Below, one piece after another: positions 53,398 through 61,946 of a stretch of DNA of 64,000 bases (position 1 is its first letter; the number at the start of each line of letters is the position of its first letter). The position numbers were made by a program, and so were the translations under genes. The notes under the pieces are model-generated. The model made no database searches, was not told where the DNA came from, and saw only the letters and a list, made by a program, of their open reading frames with translations. The DNA is taken from contig NZ_CANMZW010000005.1 of the NCBI RefSeq assembly GCF_947502445.1, forward strand, positions 124,001-188,000, given 5' to 3'. Origin of the DNA: an uncultured Brevibacillus sp. GTDB taxonomy: Bacteria; Bacillota; Bacilli; Brevibacillales; Brevibacillaceae.

Positions 53398-54213
53398 GTG
53401 GAGAACGTGCACATCAATCTGATTGCCAAACGGGAAGTGAAGGTTGGCTTCCGCAATCCGTGGTCATACTCGTTTATGGCCCTGTTCTCCCTGTTTAGTC
53501 TCGGGCTGCTCGTCATCCAATCGCAGTCCTACATGCAAGGCTATACGTATACAACCGGCACTATGCTTAACCTGATTTTGTACCTGCTGCCCCTGATGAC
53601 CATGCTCCTCTCCTCCTTTTCTCTCACTGCAGAAAAGGAGGAAGGAAGCTGGCAGCTGTTGTCTACGTATGCGATGACCACCTCTTCCTTTTTGCTGGGA
53701 AAATACCTTGGGCAAGCGGTCGTCCTCATTTCGATTGTTTCCTTTGGCTATGGACTTTCCGGACTTGCTGGCGCATTGCTCGGAAAAAGCTTCTCTGCCA
53801 CAACACTGTTGTTTCTGTTCGTCTTTTCGCTCTGTATCATCCTGTTGTTTCTCGGGATTGCATTGTTGATCGGGGCGCTTAGTCGGAATCGTTGGCAGGC
53901 TTTGACGATGGGCGTTAGTATCTGGTTTTTCTATATTTTGGCTTGGCCTACGCTGCTCATTTCCCTACTCAGCTTTGTTCCATACACATGGATCAAGCCG
54001 ATTCTTCAAGTCGTGACCCTGCTGAATCCAGCAGAGTTCGTCCGTGTCTTCTCTGTTGCCCGACTTGGGGGCGGCTCGATTTTTGGACCTGAGTACTACA
54101 AGTGGATGTACTGGGTCGATTCCCCGCTGGGAGATATGTGCTTCGTTGCACTTTGCCTGGCCTGGATTGGCGTCACACTCTATATCGCCATCAAAGCATG
54201 GGAAAGAAGGTGA
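53398..54213 (+). CDS. nosY: NosY-like ABC transporter permease
   Basis: The 271-residue product is an ABC-2-type permease with about six hydrophobic segments. It contains LTAEKEEGSWQLLSTYAMTTSSFLLGKYLGQAVV in pieces, and LLNPAEFVRVFSVARLGGGSIFGPEYYKWM in pieces, which match NosY proteins. GTG at 53398 or, with better-placed AAGGA, GTG at 53407. It lies 9 bases after nosL and 5 before nosF; with NosF it forms the transporter that works on nitrous-oxide reductase maturation in organisms that have NosZ. Confidence 0.87.
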   Translation: MENVHINLIAKREVKVGFRNPWSYSFMALFSLFSLGLLVIQSQSYMQGYTYTTGTMLNLILYLLPLMTMLLSSFSLTAEKEEGSWQLLSTYAMTTSSFLLGKYLGQAVVLISIVSFGYGLSGLAGALLGKSFSATTLLFLFVFSLCIILLFLGIALLIGALSRNRWQALTMGVSIWFFYILAWPTLLISLLSFVPYTWIKPILQVVTLLNPAEFVRVFSVARLGGGSIFGPEYYKWMYWVDSPLGDMCFVALCLAWIGVTLYIAIKAWERR

Positions 54214-54218
54214 GAAAC

Positions 54219-54944
54219 GTGGACGTATTTGGACTGGAGATCGATCAGGTAGAAAAAACGATCCAGGGGAAAACGATTGTGCATCCTGTTAGTCTGCGGA
54301 TTGAGCCAGGAGAAGTCGTCGCTTTGTGTGGCGGCAATGGTGCAGGAAAAAGTACGATTTTGCGCATGATCGTCGGGATTTTGCGCCCTACCTCTGGAAC
54401 AATTCAACTCAATGGCTTGAACTGGAACGATCATCGGGTCGATTACTTGCAGCAAATTGGTTATATGCCCGATCACTTTACCTTTTCACCTGGACTCACT
54501 GCTAGTGAAACGATACGCTTCTACGCCTCGCTTCGTAATCGCTCTGCTGAGGAAGCAGATCATGTACTGGCAGCAGTGGGACTGCATGAGCATCGAAACA
54601 AACGTGTTTCCCAGTTTTCCAAAGGTATGCAGCAGCGGCTTCTTTTCGCACAAGCAATCTTGGCCAAGCCTGCGCTCGTTATTCTCGACGAGCCAACGAA
54701 TGGGCTTGATCCGTATTGGATGGATGGATTTGTCGATCTGGTGCGGGAAATCAAGCTCGCAGGTCAGACTGTCATCTTTTCTACGCATCAGCTGCAGGTA
54801 GCCGATGCCATTGCAGATCGCGCCATCTTTTTGATGAATGGGCAAATCGTGCGTGACAGCCCAATTGAGGACTATCAGCAGCAGTATGGTGGCACGGGGC
54901 TGTACGGTGCGTTTTCGGAGCTTTTTTCGAAGGCGCAGGTTTAA
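54219..54944 (+). CDS. nosF: NosF-like ABC transporter ATPase
   Basis: The 241-residue product has Walker A GGNGAGKSTILRM (residues about 39-51), Q-loop QQIGYMPD, signature VSQFSKGMQQRL and Walker B ALVILDEPTNGLDPYW, and ends with a YGGTGLYGAFSELF tail. The GTG at 54219 has GAAGG eight bases upstream and lies just after the nosY stop. Earlier in-frame starts would sit within nosY. Pairs with NosY. Confidence 0.88.
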   Translation: MDVFGLEIDQVEKTIQGKTIVHPVSLRIEPGEVVALCGGNGAGKSTILRMIVGILRPTSGTIQLNGLNWNDHRVDYLQQIGYMPDHFTFSPGLTASETIRFYASLRNRSAEEADHVLAAVGLHEHRNKRVSQFSKGMQQRLLFAQAILAKPALVILDEPTNGLDPYWMDGFVDLVREIKLAGQTVIFSTHQLQVADAIADRAIFLMNGQIVRDSPIEDYQQQYGGTGLYGAFSELFSKAQV

Positions 54945-54985
54945 ATAAAAAGGCTCTGTTAAACGTAGTTATTGATTTTTAACCA

Positions 54986-55014
54986 AAAAACCCACAAACT
55001 AATGTGGGTTTTTT
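54986..55014 (+). terminator. Intrinsic terminator after nosF
   Basis: AAAAACCCACA and TGTGGGTTTTT form a perfect 11-bp stem with a 6-base loop and extra T residues after it. Confidence 0.9.
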
Positions 55015-55185
55015 TACCTTTTGCTGAGCGATCGAGCCCGTTAGCGGAATGAGCATTATGATGACATACGGTATTGAGTAACCGTTTGGTTCCAGGTCAG
55101 TCTCTGCCCTCTCAAAATAACAAGAGATATCTTATTAATCCTACCAAAATTTATGGGTTTCTTTCACCCGTGAATCTCTGTTATT

Positions 55186-55339
55186 CTAGTTCATGCCAAA
55201 CAAAACAGCCGAAACTTCCTCTCGAATGGAAGTGCGGGGGATCTTTTTTATTTGCAGATGAGAGATCTGCATGGGGTGAATCGCTAAAGTGCGTAGGGTT
55301 GTTTCCTCAATCCGAATCCGTCAACTAACCTCGTAGGCC
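55186..55339 (+). promoter_or_regulatory. c-di-AMP (ydaO/yuaA-type) riboswitch
   Basis: The leader holds the conserved ydaO elements in order: ACAGCCGAAAC near 55204, GTGCGGGGGATC near 55231, GGGGTGAATCG near 55274, GCGTAGGGTTG near 55292, and the 3' block CCGAATCCGTC, AACTAACCTCGTAGGC ending at 55338. Only about 16 bases separate its end from the start codon, and no terminator stands between. It precedes a secreted CAP-domain protein, in line with the usual cell-wall role of this switch. Confidence 0.9.
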
Positions 55340-55355
55340 AAAAAAAGGAGACGAT

Positions 55356-55949
55356 GTGAATATGAAACGCCTTGGTACTATTGCAATCGCGACAATGGGA
55401 TTGGGATTTGTTCTTTCCGGCTTTTCTAACACAGCTTCTGCCGCTACCACATATCCGCAATACGGATATCAACCATATATGCAACCTGTCCAACCGCAAA
55501 TGCAAGCACCTTATGCAGCACCAGCGAATCTACAGCAGCCCGTTCAACAGCCAGTAAAACAAGCTAACCAACAAGTGGATGCTTCCGCAGTTGGGAAGCA
55601 AGTAACTGATTTGGTAAACCAAGAGCGTGCAAAAGCAGGTCTGAAGCCAGTCGAACTAGATGCTTCCCTGAACAAAGTTGCACAAGCAAAAGCGGCTGAC
55701 ATGTCCAGCAACAACTACTTTGACCATACAAGCCCTACGTATGGCTCTCCATTTGACATGATGAAACAATTCGGAGTATCTTACATGACCGCGGGTGAGA
55801 ACATCGCCATGGGTCAACGCACTGCTCGGGAAGTCATGAACCAATGGATGAATAGTGAAGGACACCGTCAAAACATCATGAATCCTTCCTTCACCAAAAT
55901 CGGTGTAGGCTTTGTGAATGGATACTGGGTACAAGAATTCATCGGATAA
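55356..55949 (+). CDS. Secreted CAP-domain (SCP/YkwD-like) protein
   Basis: The 197-residue product has a signal peptide (cleavage near ASAAT), a Gln/Pro-rich linker (residues about 35-70) and a CAP domain (about 75-197). The CAP domain has LVNQERAKAGLKPVELDASLNKVAQAKAADM in pieces, NYFDHTSPTYGSPFDMM, TAGENIAMGQ, VMNQWMNSEGHRQNIM and IGVGFVNGYWVQEFIG. The His and Glu residues of the CAP cavity are present. These proteins are exported during sporulation or stress; enzymatic function is unproven. GTG at 55356 or ATG at 55362; AAAGGAG fits either. Controlled by the c-di-AMP riboswitch just upstream. Confidence 0.9.
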   Translation: MNMKRLGTIAIATMGLGFVLSGFSNTASAATTYPQYGYQPYMQPVQPQMQAPYAAPANLQQPVQQPVKQANQQVDASAVGKQVTDLVNQERAKAGLKPVELDASLNKVAQAKAADMSSNNYFDHTSPTYGSPFDMMKQFGVSYMTAGENIAMGQRTAREVMNQWMNSEGHRQNIMNPSFTKIGVGFVNGYWVQEFIG

Positions 55950-55963
55950 TGAAATTGGATATA

Positions 55964-55997
55964 AATGCCGAGTCCTCTAGCGGGGGCCCGGCTTTCT
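55964..55997 (+). terminator. Probable terminator after the CAP-domain gene
   Basis: GCCGAGTCC and GGGGGCCCGGC pair imperfectly, followed by TTTCTTGTTTTT, 15 bases after the stop. Confidence 0.6.
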
Positions 55998-56086
55998 TGT
56001 TTTTCCCCAGATAGGCAGATCCTTGCTGTATTTCAGCAAAAACATCATTTCGCTGTATGATTGGCGGCTTTCCACGCCTAGTTGAT

Positions 56087-56120
56087 AAAACGGCAGCCAT
56101 TTACGAAGGCTGCCGTTTTT
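56087..56120. terminator. Strong bidirectional hairpin downstream of the glnL-like gene
   Basis: AAAACGGCAGCC (56087-56098) and GGCTGCCGTTTT (56108-56119) form a perfect 12-bp stem. It lies about 165 bases after the stop of the minus-strand response regulator and about 140 after the CAP gene. The rest of the 334-base gap shows nothing else. Confidence 0.75.
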
Positions 56121-56283
56121 CATGTGTATTAAGCTCTTGAACTCCGTTTATTCAATCGCAAGGCTGAACGAAAACAGCGATGGTTCTGTTCCACCACTGT
56201 GCTCTTTCATTCCGTTAGCAGAATTATAACTTGCGGGAGGCTGTGAAGGTTTTTTTTCCTTTTTTGTATTCGGATATGATTGC

Positions 56284-57204
56284 TTATACTTTCACTTCCA
56301 TAAAGAAGACAGATAAAAACTTTCGTACGCTGATCCGGCATTTGGTTGTTTTTTCGCCCGCCTCCAGCTCTTGCATGCGTTGGCGGATTTCCTGAAAATC
56401 AAATAAGCGCGGAGCAAAATGCTCGAAGGTAGGGTTGGCATAGTCGGTTAACCCTAGTGATGACAAGTGATTGAATGCTTGGAGCACCATTCGTCTGATT
56501 CTCTGCTCCATCGCACGGACTTCTTTTCCCATCGACTGCTCATCCAGTGTACCATGCAGCTTCAGCAAAATCTGTGAGTACAGCTCCTTAAGCTGAATAT
56601 CGCGAAGCTGATCTCCCCTGCGCTCTTCTTGAGCCAGCCACTGGATGATCAATACCAGATCAGGCGCTCCCGCTTCACTTGCGATTCCCAGCTGAAGCAA
56701 GAGCTGCTGTGCCTTTTGTGCCAAGCCATCCTGCTCGGGAAAGGAAGCTGGCTTTGAGGCAAAATCAGCTGGCTCCTGCTTTCCTTTAATATCTAAAATC
56801 TGCAGTGACTTGCGAATTGTGAGTAGCGACGCCTCCAAAGACAAGTAGTCCGCTACCCGCTTGAGGACAGACATGACTTCCAGACGATTGATTGGCTTTT
56901 GGATAAAGGTATCAATGCCTTGCAGGTACGCTTCACCAATCATCTCTTTGTTTTCCACCTGTGACACCATGATGAATCTGCCCGCAAAGCCTTCTGCTTG
57001 CAGCTTTTTAATGGTCTGAATACCGTCCAGCTCAGGCATCAAAAGATCGATGATAATCACGTCGACCCCATATAACTGATCAATCGACACCTGATTTCCA
57101 TCACTTGCCTGACCTACGATCTCTCCCAGGCCGCTATCCTGAATAATTCGCTCCAACATTCTTCTCACGACCGCATCGTCTTCAATCAGAAAAAAACGGA
57201 TCAC
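56284..57204 (-). CDS. glnL: GlnL/YcbB-type response regulator
   Basis: The 306-residue product has an N-terminal receiver domain (about 1-115) with FFLIEDD and the phosphorylation Asp53 in IIDLLMPELDG, and TFIQKPI with the conserved Lys. The C-terminal YcbB-type DNA-binding domain includes EQRIRRMVLQAFNHLSSLGLTDYANPTFEHFAPRLFDF in pieces. In Bacillus subtilis GlnL responds to glutamine and activates glutamine transport and glutaminase genes. Here it sits beside the glnQHMP operon. Start overlaps the kinase stop by four bases. Confidence 0.85.
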   Translation of the reverse strand: MIRFFLIEDDAVVRRMLERIIQDSGLGEIVGQASDGNQVSIDQLYGVDVIIIDLLMPELDGIQTIKKLQAEGFAGRFIMVSQVENKEMIGEAYLQGIDTFIQKPINRLEVMSVLKRVADYLSLEASLLTIRKSLQILDIKGKQEPADFASKPASFPEQDGLAQKAQQLLLQLGIASEAGAPDLVLIIQWLAQEERRGDQLRDIQLKELYSQILLKLHGTLDEQSMGKEVRAMEQRIRRMVLQAFNHLSSLGLTDYANPTFEHFAPRLFDFQEIRQRMQELEAGEKTTKCRISVRKFLSVFFMEVKV

Positions 57205-58472
57205 GACACGACCTCCTTTCTGAGCAGTTGATCGGTTGGAATTTGCACCTCAAAATGCGTCATGCCTTCCCGATCGTGCAAAATATGCAAGCTGCCCTGC
57301 AGACTTTGGACAATCCCTCTTGCATGCGTGAGTCCAATTCCTGTAGATGAATTTCCTTGCGCATCGTACTTCGTCGTATATCCAGGCTGGAAAACCCATT
57401 CTCTTTCATCGCGGGAAATCCCCAGCCCACTGTCCAGTACGTGAAATACTATATTACGATCATCCAGCTTGACGAGCAATTCCACACTGCCAGTTTTATC
57501 AATGGCCTCTACAGCATTGGCTACCAGATTATTCAGTACAGAGAGCAGTGCGTAGATTTGGCTCGTCGACAGCTTCACCTGACAATTCCAGGTAAACTCA
57601 ATTTCCTTGTCCAGCATTTCAGCATATTTTTGGTTCGCTCGAATCACCAGTCCGCACAGCTCAGACACTGGCAATTGTGGCGACAAGTCTTCCTGGTTCA
57701 TGAGATTGGATAATCCTGCTAGCATTCGCTGCGAGTCCTTTTTTACCTCGTGTACATGCTCTGCAATCGTGAGCGCTGTAGGCGATTCCGCATGCTCCGA
57801 CTCTCGCAGCCGACTATATAGCTGATAGCTTTCTCGGGTGATTTCTTCGAGCTGTGTCATCGATTTTCGCAAGTAAAACGCCTCTTCGTACAATTCGGTA
57901 TTGATCATGCGCAATCGCTCCAGCTCCTCTTGGCGCACCGCTCCCACAGCTCTGACCTGCCTTATGGAGACACTGTTGTATAGACCTACCACAAAAAAGC
58001 TGCGCAGGGCACCAAAAAAGAGAAGCATGAAAGCGCTCTCTGCAGTAAGCATTGGGGTATCAGTAAAAATTTGACGAACTTGCAGCTCCACGATATTGGA
58101 AAGGAAATCTACCGAAGCCCCGATCAAGCCTACTAATAAAGGAAATTCCAAATACTTTCTCGCCCGAACGAAATAAATCAAGAGCGAAAAGCTGAAATAA
58201 TAAAAGGCGGAGGGCAAATGTACAAAAAAGCTTTCTGCCCACGTCCGATAATCAATGAGCACGTCGAGCCCTACGCGAAACCCGAAAATAAAAGTCCCTG
58301 TTAAAAAGCCTGTCAAGAGTACTGGTACGGATTGAAACCAGAGCAGTCCGAAAAAGAAAGCGGCGATTCCGAGAGAGAAGCGAAAAGAACCCCCAAAGGG
58401 ATTGACCTTCATTTCCCCGAAAAAAGCCGATGCCAGCATAATGACACAGAGTATCAATAAACGCTCGCGCAT
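57201..58472 (-). CDS. glnK: GlnK/YcbA-type sensor histidine kinase
   Basis: The 423-residue product has five or six membrane helices in the first 170 residues, a coiled-coil linker (about 175-225), a phospho-acceptor His241 in HVHEVKKDSQRMLAGL, and an ATPase domain with NLVANAVEAID, DSGLGIS and GNSSTGIGLTHARGIV. This matches the YcbA/GlnK family, which uses an unusual H-box. ATG at 58472 with GAAAGGAG upstream. Operon with glnL. Note this is a histidine kinase, not the PII protein also called GlnK in other bacteria. Confidence 0.85.
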   Translation of the reverse strand: MRERLLILCVIMLASAFFGEMKVNPFGGSFRFSLGIAAFFFGLLWFQSVPVLLTGFLTGTFIFGFRVGLDVLIDYRTWAESFFVHLPSAFYYFSFSLLIYFVRARKYLEFPLLVGLIGASVDFLSNIVELQVRQIFTDTPMLTAESAFMLLFFGALRSFFVVGLYNSVSIRQVRAVGAVRQEELERLRMINTELYEEAFYLRKSMTQLEEITRESYQLYSRLRESEHAESPTALTIAEHVHEVKKDSQRMLAGLSNLMNQEDLSPQLPVSELCGLVIRANQKYAEMLDKEIEFTWNCQVKLSTSQIYALLSVLNNLVANAVEAIDKTGSVELLVKLDDRNIVFHVLDSGLGISRDEREWVFQPGYTTKYDAQGNSSTGIGLTHARGIVQSLQGSLHILHDREGMTHFEVQIPTDQLLRKEVVS

Positions 58473-58591
58473 AATAGCTCCTTTCTGAGAAAAACCTGAC
58501 TTACCACCAAGTCTAATAGCAAAAGCCGTCGTTATTCTTATACGTTTCCCTTATCCAGTCAGTAACATCAACCATCCTAAAGGAAAAGAAA

Positions 58592-58629
58592 AGATCTCCC
58601 ATTCCTATTTTACAAAGAATCGGAGATCT
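58592..58629 (-). terminator. Intrinsic terminator after glnP
   Basis: On the minus strand AGATCTCCGATTC pairs with GAATGGGAGATCT with one mismatch and is followed by TTTTCTTTT. It separates the glutamine transport operon from glnK. Confidence 0.8.
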
Positions 58630-58633
58630 GCAC

Positions 58634-58707
58634 AAAACAGTTATGACTGTTTTCCCCTCTCGTCGGGGGACAAAAGTGTTTGACCACAAGCGGTCACATC
58701 CACTTTT
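58634..58707. other. Two further hairpins between glnP and glnK
   Basis: AAAACAG/CTGTTTT (58634-58653) and the nested AAAAGTG...TGACC/GGTCA...CACTTTT (58672-58707) follow closely on the first terminator. They may be extra terminators or sites for a regulator near the glnK promoter. Confidence 0.45.
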
Positions 58708-58742
58708 ATGAAAAACGTCGAGACGATTTTCACAGAAAAAAA

Positions 58743-59393
58743 TTAAGCGTGCTTATTTTCCAAACGCTTGGAAACAATCGACAACGCATAGTTGACCACG
58801 AAGTACATGACCGCTACGAGCAGGAACGTCGGAATGACGTAATTGACATTGCGACCGTTAATAATTTGTGCATGATTCATCAACTCAGGCAGAGCAATGA
58901 TGACCGCCAGCGAAGTATCCTTTAATAATGAGATAAACTGGCTAACGATAGGTGGTACCATCCGGCGCAGCGCTTGTGGAAGCACGACATGCCAGAGCGT
59001 TTGTACATAATTGAGTCCTGAGGAACGAGCCGCTTCAATTTGTCCCTTTTCCACCGAGTTCAATCCGCTGCGCACAATCTCCGACAGCATCGCAGCCTCA
59101 AAAATGACCAATGCCAAAACCGCAGCATAAAATTTATCGAGCTTGATGCCCACTTCTGGAAGGGCAAAATACGTGAAAAAAATGATCAAGAGAAGCGGTA
59201 GGTTACGAACCAGCTCTACCACTGTAGCGAGAATGCGTGAGACAACCGGAATGCGCGCGTAGCGAAGCACCCCAACCACAATCGCAATCGCAAAACTGAA
59301 TACAATCGACAGAAATGCCACCTGCAAGGTGATCCAAAAACCTTCTAGGAGAAAGGTCAAGTGACTTGGCGTATATGCCCCGATGAAGTCCAT
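58743..59393 (-). CDS. glnP: Glutamine ABC transporter permease
   Basis: The 216-residue product is a His/Glu/Gln/Arg-type (HEQRo) permease with about five membrane segments and the EAA loop AARSSGLNYVQTLWHVVLPQALRRMVPPI in pieces (about 125-152), which contacts the ATPase. It pairs with the other permease gene 15 bases upstream. The gene order ATPase, binding protein, permease, permease is that of glnQHMP in Bacillus subtilis. Substrate inferred as glutamine from order and the GlnK/GlnL neighbours; another polar amino acid cannot be ruled out. Confidence 0.85.
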   Translation of the reverse strand: MDFIGAYTPSHLTFLLEGFWITLQVAFLSIVFSFAIAIVVGVLRYARIPVVSRILATVVELVRNLPLLLIIFFTYFALPEVGIKLDKFYAAVLALVIFEAAMLSEIVRSGLNSVEKGQIEAARSSGLNYVQTLWHVVLPQALRRMVPPIVSQFISLLKDTSLAVIIALPELMNHAQIINGRNVNYVIPTFLLVAVMYFVVNYALSIVSKRLENKHA

Positions 59394-59408
59394 GGTGTCC
59401 CCTCCTTA

Positions 59409-60062
59409 TTAGCGGCCTTTCGCCAAGCGTCGTTCCAAGTAGCTTACGAACGAGCTTAACGGAAGGGTTAGAATTAGATAGAAAAGACCCACGAAAATGT
59501 ACACATCAAACGTAACAAAGGTATCGGCTGCAATCAGATCACCGAAATACATCAGGTCGAGACCAGCAATTACACCCAAAACGGACGAGTTTTTGACCAG
59601 ATTGATAAACTGGTTGCCCATGGGAGGAATAACCACTTTAATCGCCTGTGGCAATATGACGTAGCGCATCGTTTGCAAATAAGTCAGACCCGAGGAGCGT
59701 GCGGCTTCCGTTTGTCCTTTGGGAACGGCCTGGATTCCAGCGCGTATGGTCTCCGCAATAAAAGCAGCGGTATATACAGTAAGGCCCATTGTTCCTGCAA
59801 GAAATGGGTTTAGCACAATTCCGATGGCTGGTAGTCCCACGAAAAAGAGAAAGACTACGAGAATCAATGGAATGTTACGGATAAATTCCACGAATGCAGC
59901 GCCTATCCAGTTGAGTGGGCGAATCGGAGAAATGCGGAAGATAGCAAAGATCGTTCCTAAAACAAAGCTGCCAATCAGTGCAAGCAGGCTCGCTTTCAAG
60001 GTGTTTCCAAATCCCTCTAGATACATATCCCAGTGATCAATCAAGATCGAAAAATCAATCAT
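59409..60062 (-). CDS. glnM: Glutamine ABC transporter permease
   Basis: The 217-residue product is the second HEQRo-type permease: GFGNTLKASLLALIGSFVLGTIFAIFR in pieces, EFIRNIPLILVVFLFFVGLP, and the EAA loop TEAARSSGLTYLQTMRYVILPQAIKVVIPP in pieces. About five membrane segments. Forms the channel with GlnP. It follows the binding protein gene by 85 bases, a gap with no clear terminator. Confidence 0.85.
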   Translation of the reverse strand: MIDFSILIDHWDMYLEGFGNTLKASLLALIGSFVLGTIFAIFRISPIRPLNWIGAAFVEFIRNIPLILVVFLFFVGLPAIGIVLNPFLAGTMGLTVYTAAFIAETIRAGIQAVPKGQTEAARSSGLTYLQTMRYVILPQAIKVVIPPMGNQFINLVKNSSVLGVIAGLDLMYFGDLIAADTFVTFDVYIFVGLFYLILTLPLSSFVSYLERRLAKGR

Positions 60063-60147
60063 CTCTGTTACGAACCCCCTCTGGCGTAAGAAAATAAGGG
60101 AATGAGCGGTAATTACAACCGCTCATCCGTAATGGAGTCGAACAGCA

Positions 60148-61005
60148 TTATTTTTTCGGCTTTTCTCCAATCCATTTTTCGTAAATCTTGTCGTATTCGC
60201 CGTTTTCTTTCATTTCTTTCAACAGATCGTTTACTGTTTTTACGAATTCTGCATCGCCTTTGCTGATCGCAATTCCGTATGGTTCTTCGGTAAAGGTTTC
60301 TTCAGTTACACGGTAGTTCGGATCTTGTTTTGCCATTCCGTACAAGAGAGCGTTATCAGTAGTGAGCGCATCACCTTGACCAGCTTTAAGCGCTGTGAAG
60401 GCTTCTGCGTAGTTTTCGAATTCAAGAATTTCTGCATCCGGTGCACTCGCACGAATGTTTTTAGCGGACGTAGAGCCCTTTGCAGTTAAGACCTTCATTC
60501 CTTTTTGCAGGTCTTTAATGCCATTGATGCTGCTATCTTTTTTCACGAGCAAGGATTGACCAGCCAGGAAGTACACATCGGAGAAATCAACTTCCTTTTT
60601 GCGCTCTTCAGTAATCGTCATCGTAGCAATAATCGCATCAATTTCGCCGTTTTTCAGCATCGGAATCCGCGTTTTGGAGGTTACTTCTTTCAGCTCGATT
60701 TTATTTTCATCCCCGAGCACCTTTTTTGCGATTGCCTTGGCAATATCAATGTCAAGACCTTCTACGTTTCCAGTTGCCGGGTCCTTCAGTCCAAACAGAT
60801 TTAAGTCATACTTTACGCCGACAACAAATTTGTCCCTTTCCTTCATTTTGGCAATTGTACCTGCACCAGCTGCTCCGGTAGACTGACCACCTGACGCTGC
60901 TCCTTCTGAGGTCTTATCGCCTCCACACCCTGCGAGTGCAGTTGCGCTCAGCATGAGCACCAATCCCATTCCAGCTACTTTCTTCCATACCTTGTTTGCT
61001 TTCAT
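60148..61005 (-). CDS. glnH: Glutamine ABC transporter substrate-binding lipoprotein
   Basis: The 285-residue product has a lipoprotein signal with lipobox LAGC (Cys27), a Gly/Ser/Ala linker and a family 3 solute-binding domain: KFVVGVKYDLNLFGLKDPATGNVEGLDIDIAKAIAKKVLG in pieces, EIDAIIATMTITEERKKEVDFSDVYF in pieces with the amino-acid-binding Arg, and LKAGQGDALTTDNALL. It binds a polar amino acid, most likely glutamine, outside the membrane. 33 bases after glnQ. Confidence 0.87.
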   Translation of the reverse strand: MKANKVWKKVAGMGLVLMLSATALAGCGGDKTSEGAASGGQSTGAAGAGTIAKMKERDKFVVGVKYDLNLFGLKDPATGNVEGLDIDIAKAIAKKVLGDENKIELKEVTSKTRIPMLKNGEIDAIIATMTITEERKKEVDFSDVYFLAGQSLLVKKDSSINGIKDLQKGMKVLTAKGSTSAKNIRASAPDAEILEFENYAEAFTALKAGQGDALTTDNALLYGMAKQDPNYRVTEETFTEEPYGIAISKGDAEFVKTVNDLLKEMKENGEYDKIYEKWIGEKPKK

Positions 61006-61038
61006 CTGAATACCCCTTTTCTCTCTTTATTTTAGATT

Positions 61039-61767
61039 CTAGTGGTTCAAAATGCGGCTCAAGAACAAACGCGCACGTTCTTCACTCGGATTGGCAAAGA
61101 ACTGCTCCGGCGTCGCTTCTTCCAAAATTCGGCCTTGGTCCATGAAGACGATACGATCAGCCACTTCCCGGGCAAAGCCCATCTCGTGCGTCACGACGAC
61201 CATCGTCATACCTTCTTGCGCCAGCTTCTTCATGACATCCAGCACTTCTCCGATTGTCTCTGGGTCCAGTGCGGAGGTCGGCTCATCAAAAAGCATGATT
61301 TTCGGCCGCATCGCCAGTCCGCGCGCAATTGCTACACGTTGCTGCTGCCCACCGGAAAGCTGTGTAGGGTACATATCAGCCTTTTCAGGAATCCCTACCT
61401 TTTCCAAATAGTACAGAGCGGTTTCGTCCGCTTCCTTTTGGGAGACACCGAGTACCTTGACGGGCGCGAGCGTGATGTTTTCCAGTACGGTTTTATGCGG
61501 ATAGAGATTGAAGTGTTGAAAAACCATGCCGATGTTGCGGCGTAGCTTGTTTATATCCGTGTTTTTGTCGTTCACCTGTACATTGTCAACGACGAGCTCT
61601 CCACTTGTAACCGTTTCCAATCTGTTGATGCAGCGAACCATCGTACTTTTGCCTGAACCAGACGGGCCAATAACCACGACGACTTCTCCCTGGTTAATAT
61701 GCAGGTCGATGTTCCTCAGGACATGAAAGTTGCCATAATGTTTGTTCACTTGATGAAAACTAATCAA
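61039..61767 (-). CDS. glnQ: Polar amino acid (glutamine) ABC transporter ATPase
   Basis: The 242-residue product has Walker [15 protein letters not shown]-loop [19 protein letters not shown], signature [18 protein letters not shown] and Walker [16 protein letters not shown], then [16 protein letters not shown]: the GlnQ/ArtP subgroup. First gene of the glnQHMP operon. ATG at 61767 with AGGGGGAG upstream. A TnrA-like site lies about 80 bases upstream. Confidence 0.92.
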   Translation of the reverse strand: MISFHQVNKHYGNFHVLRNIDLHINQGEVVVVIGPSGSGKSTMVRCINRLETVTSGELVVDNVQVNDKNTDINKLRRNIGMVFQHFNLYPHKTVLENITLAPVKVLGVSQKEADETALYYLEKVGIPEKADMYPTQLSGGQQQRVAIARGLAMRPKIMLFDEPTSALDPETIGEVLDVMKKLAQEGMTMVVVTHEMGFAREVADRIVFMDQGRILEEATPEQFFANPSEERARLFLSRILNH

Positions 61768-61838
61768 CCAGACTCCCCCTTGCTCTCTTTCCTAATTTGT
61801 ATCGTAAGAACGTTCTACCCAAAACTACTGAAAAAGAC

Positions 61839-61864
61839 TAAAGAAAATATTATTTTTCTTTACA
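61839..61864 (-). promoter_or_regulatory. TnrA/GlnR-like site and palindrome upstream of glnQ
   Basis: On the minus strand, TGTAAAGAAAAATAATA (61864-61848) matches seven of the eight fixed positions of the TnrA/GlnR box TGTNA-N7-TNACA. It overlaps the inverted repeat TAAAGAAAA / TTTTCTTTA (61839-61847, 61854-61862). Nitrogen-status control of the operon would be expected; the GlnL regulator is another candidate. Confidence 0.55.
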
Positions 61865-61946
61865 ATTTTCTAATAATAGGGGTAATTGCATGAAAATCTT
61901 GCGTAAATAGGAGATTTTTCCTTCGGATTTCTTCATTCGGGCTGCC

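Noticed and set aside
55074..55328. An 84-residue plus-strand frame ahead of the CAP-domain gene
   Set aside because: It overlaps the c-di-AMP riboswitch and has no ribosome site.
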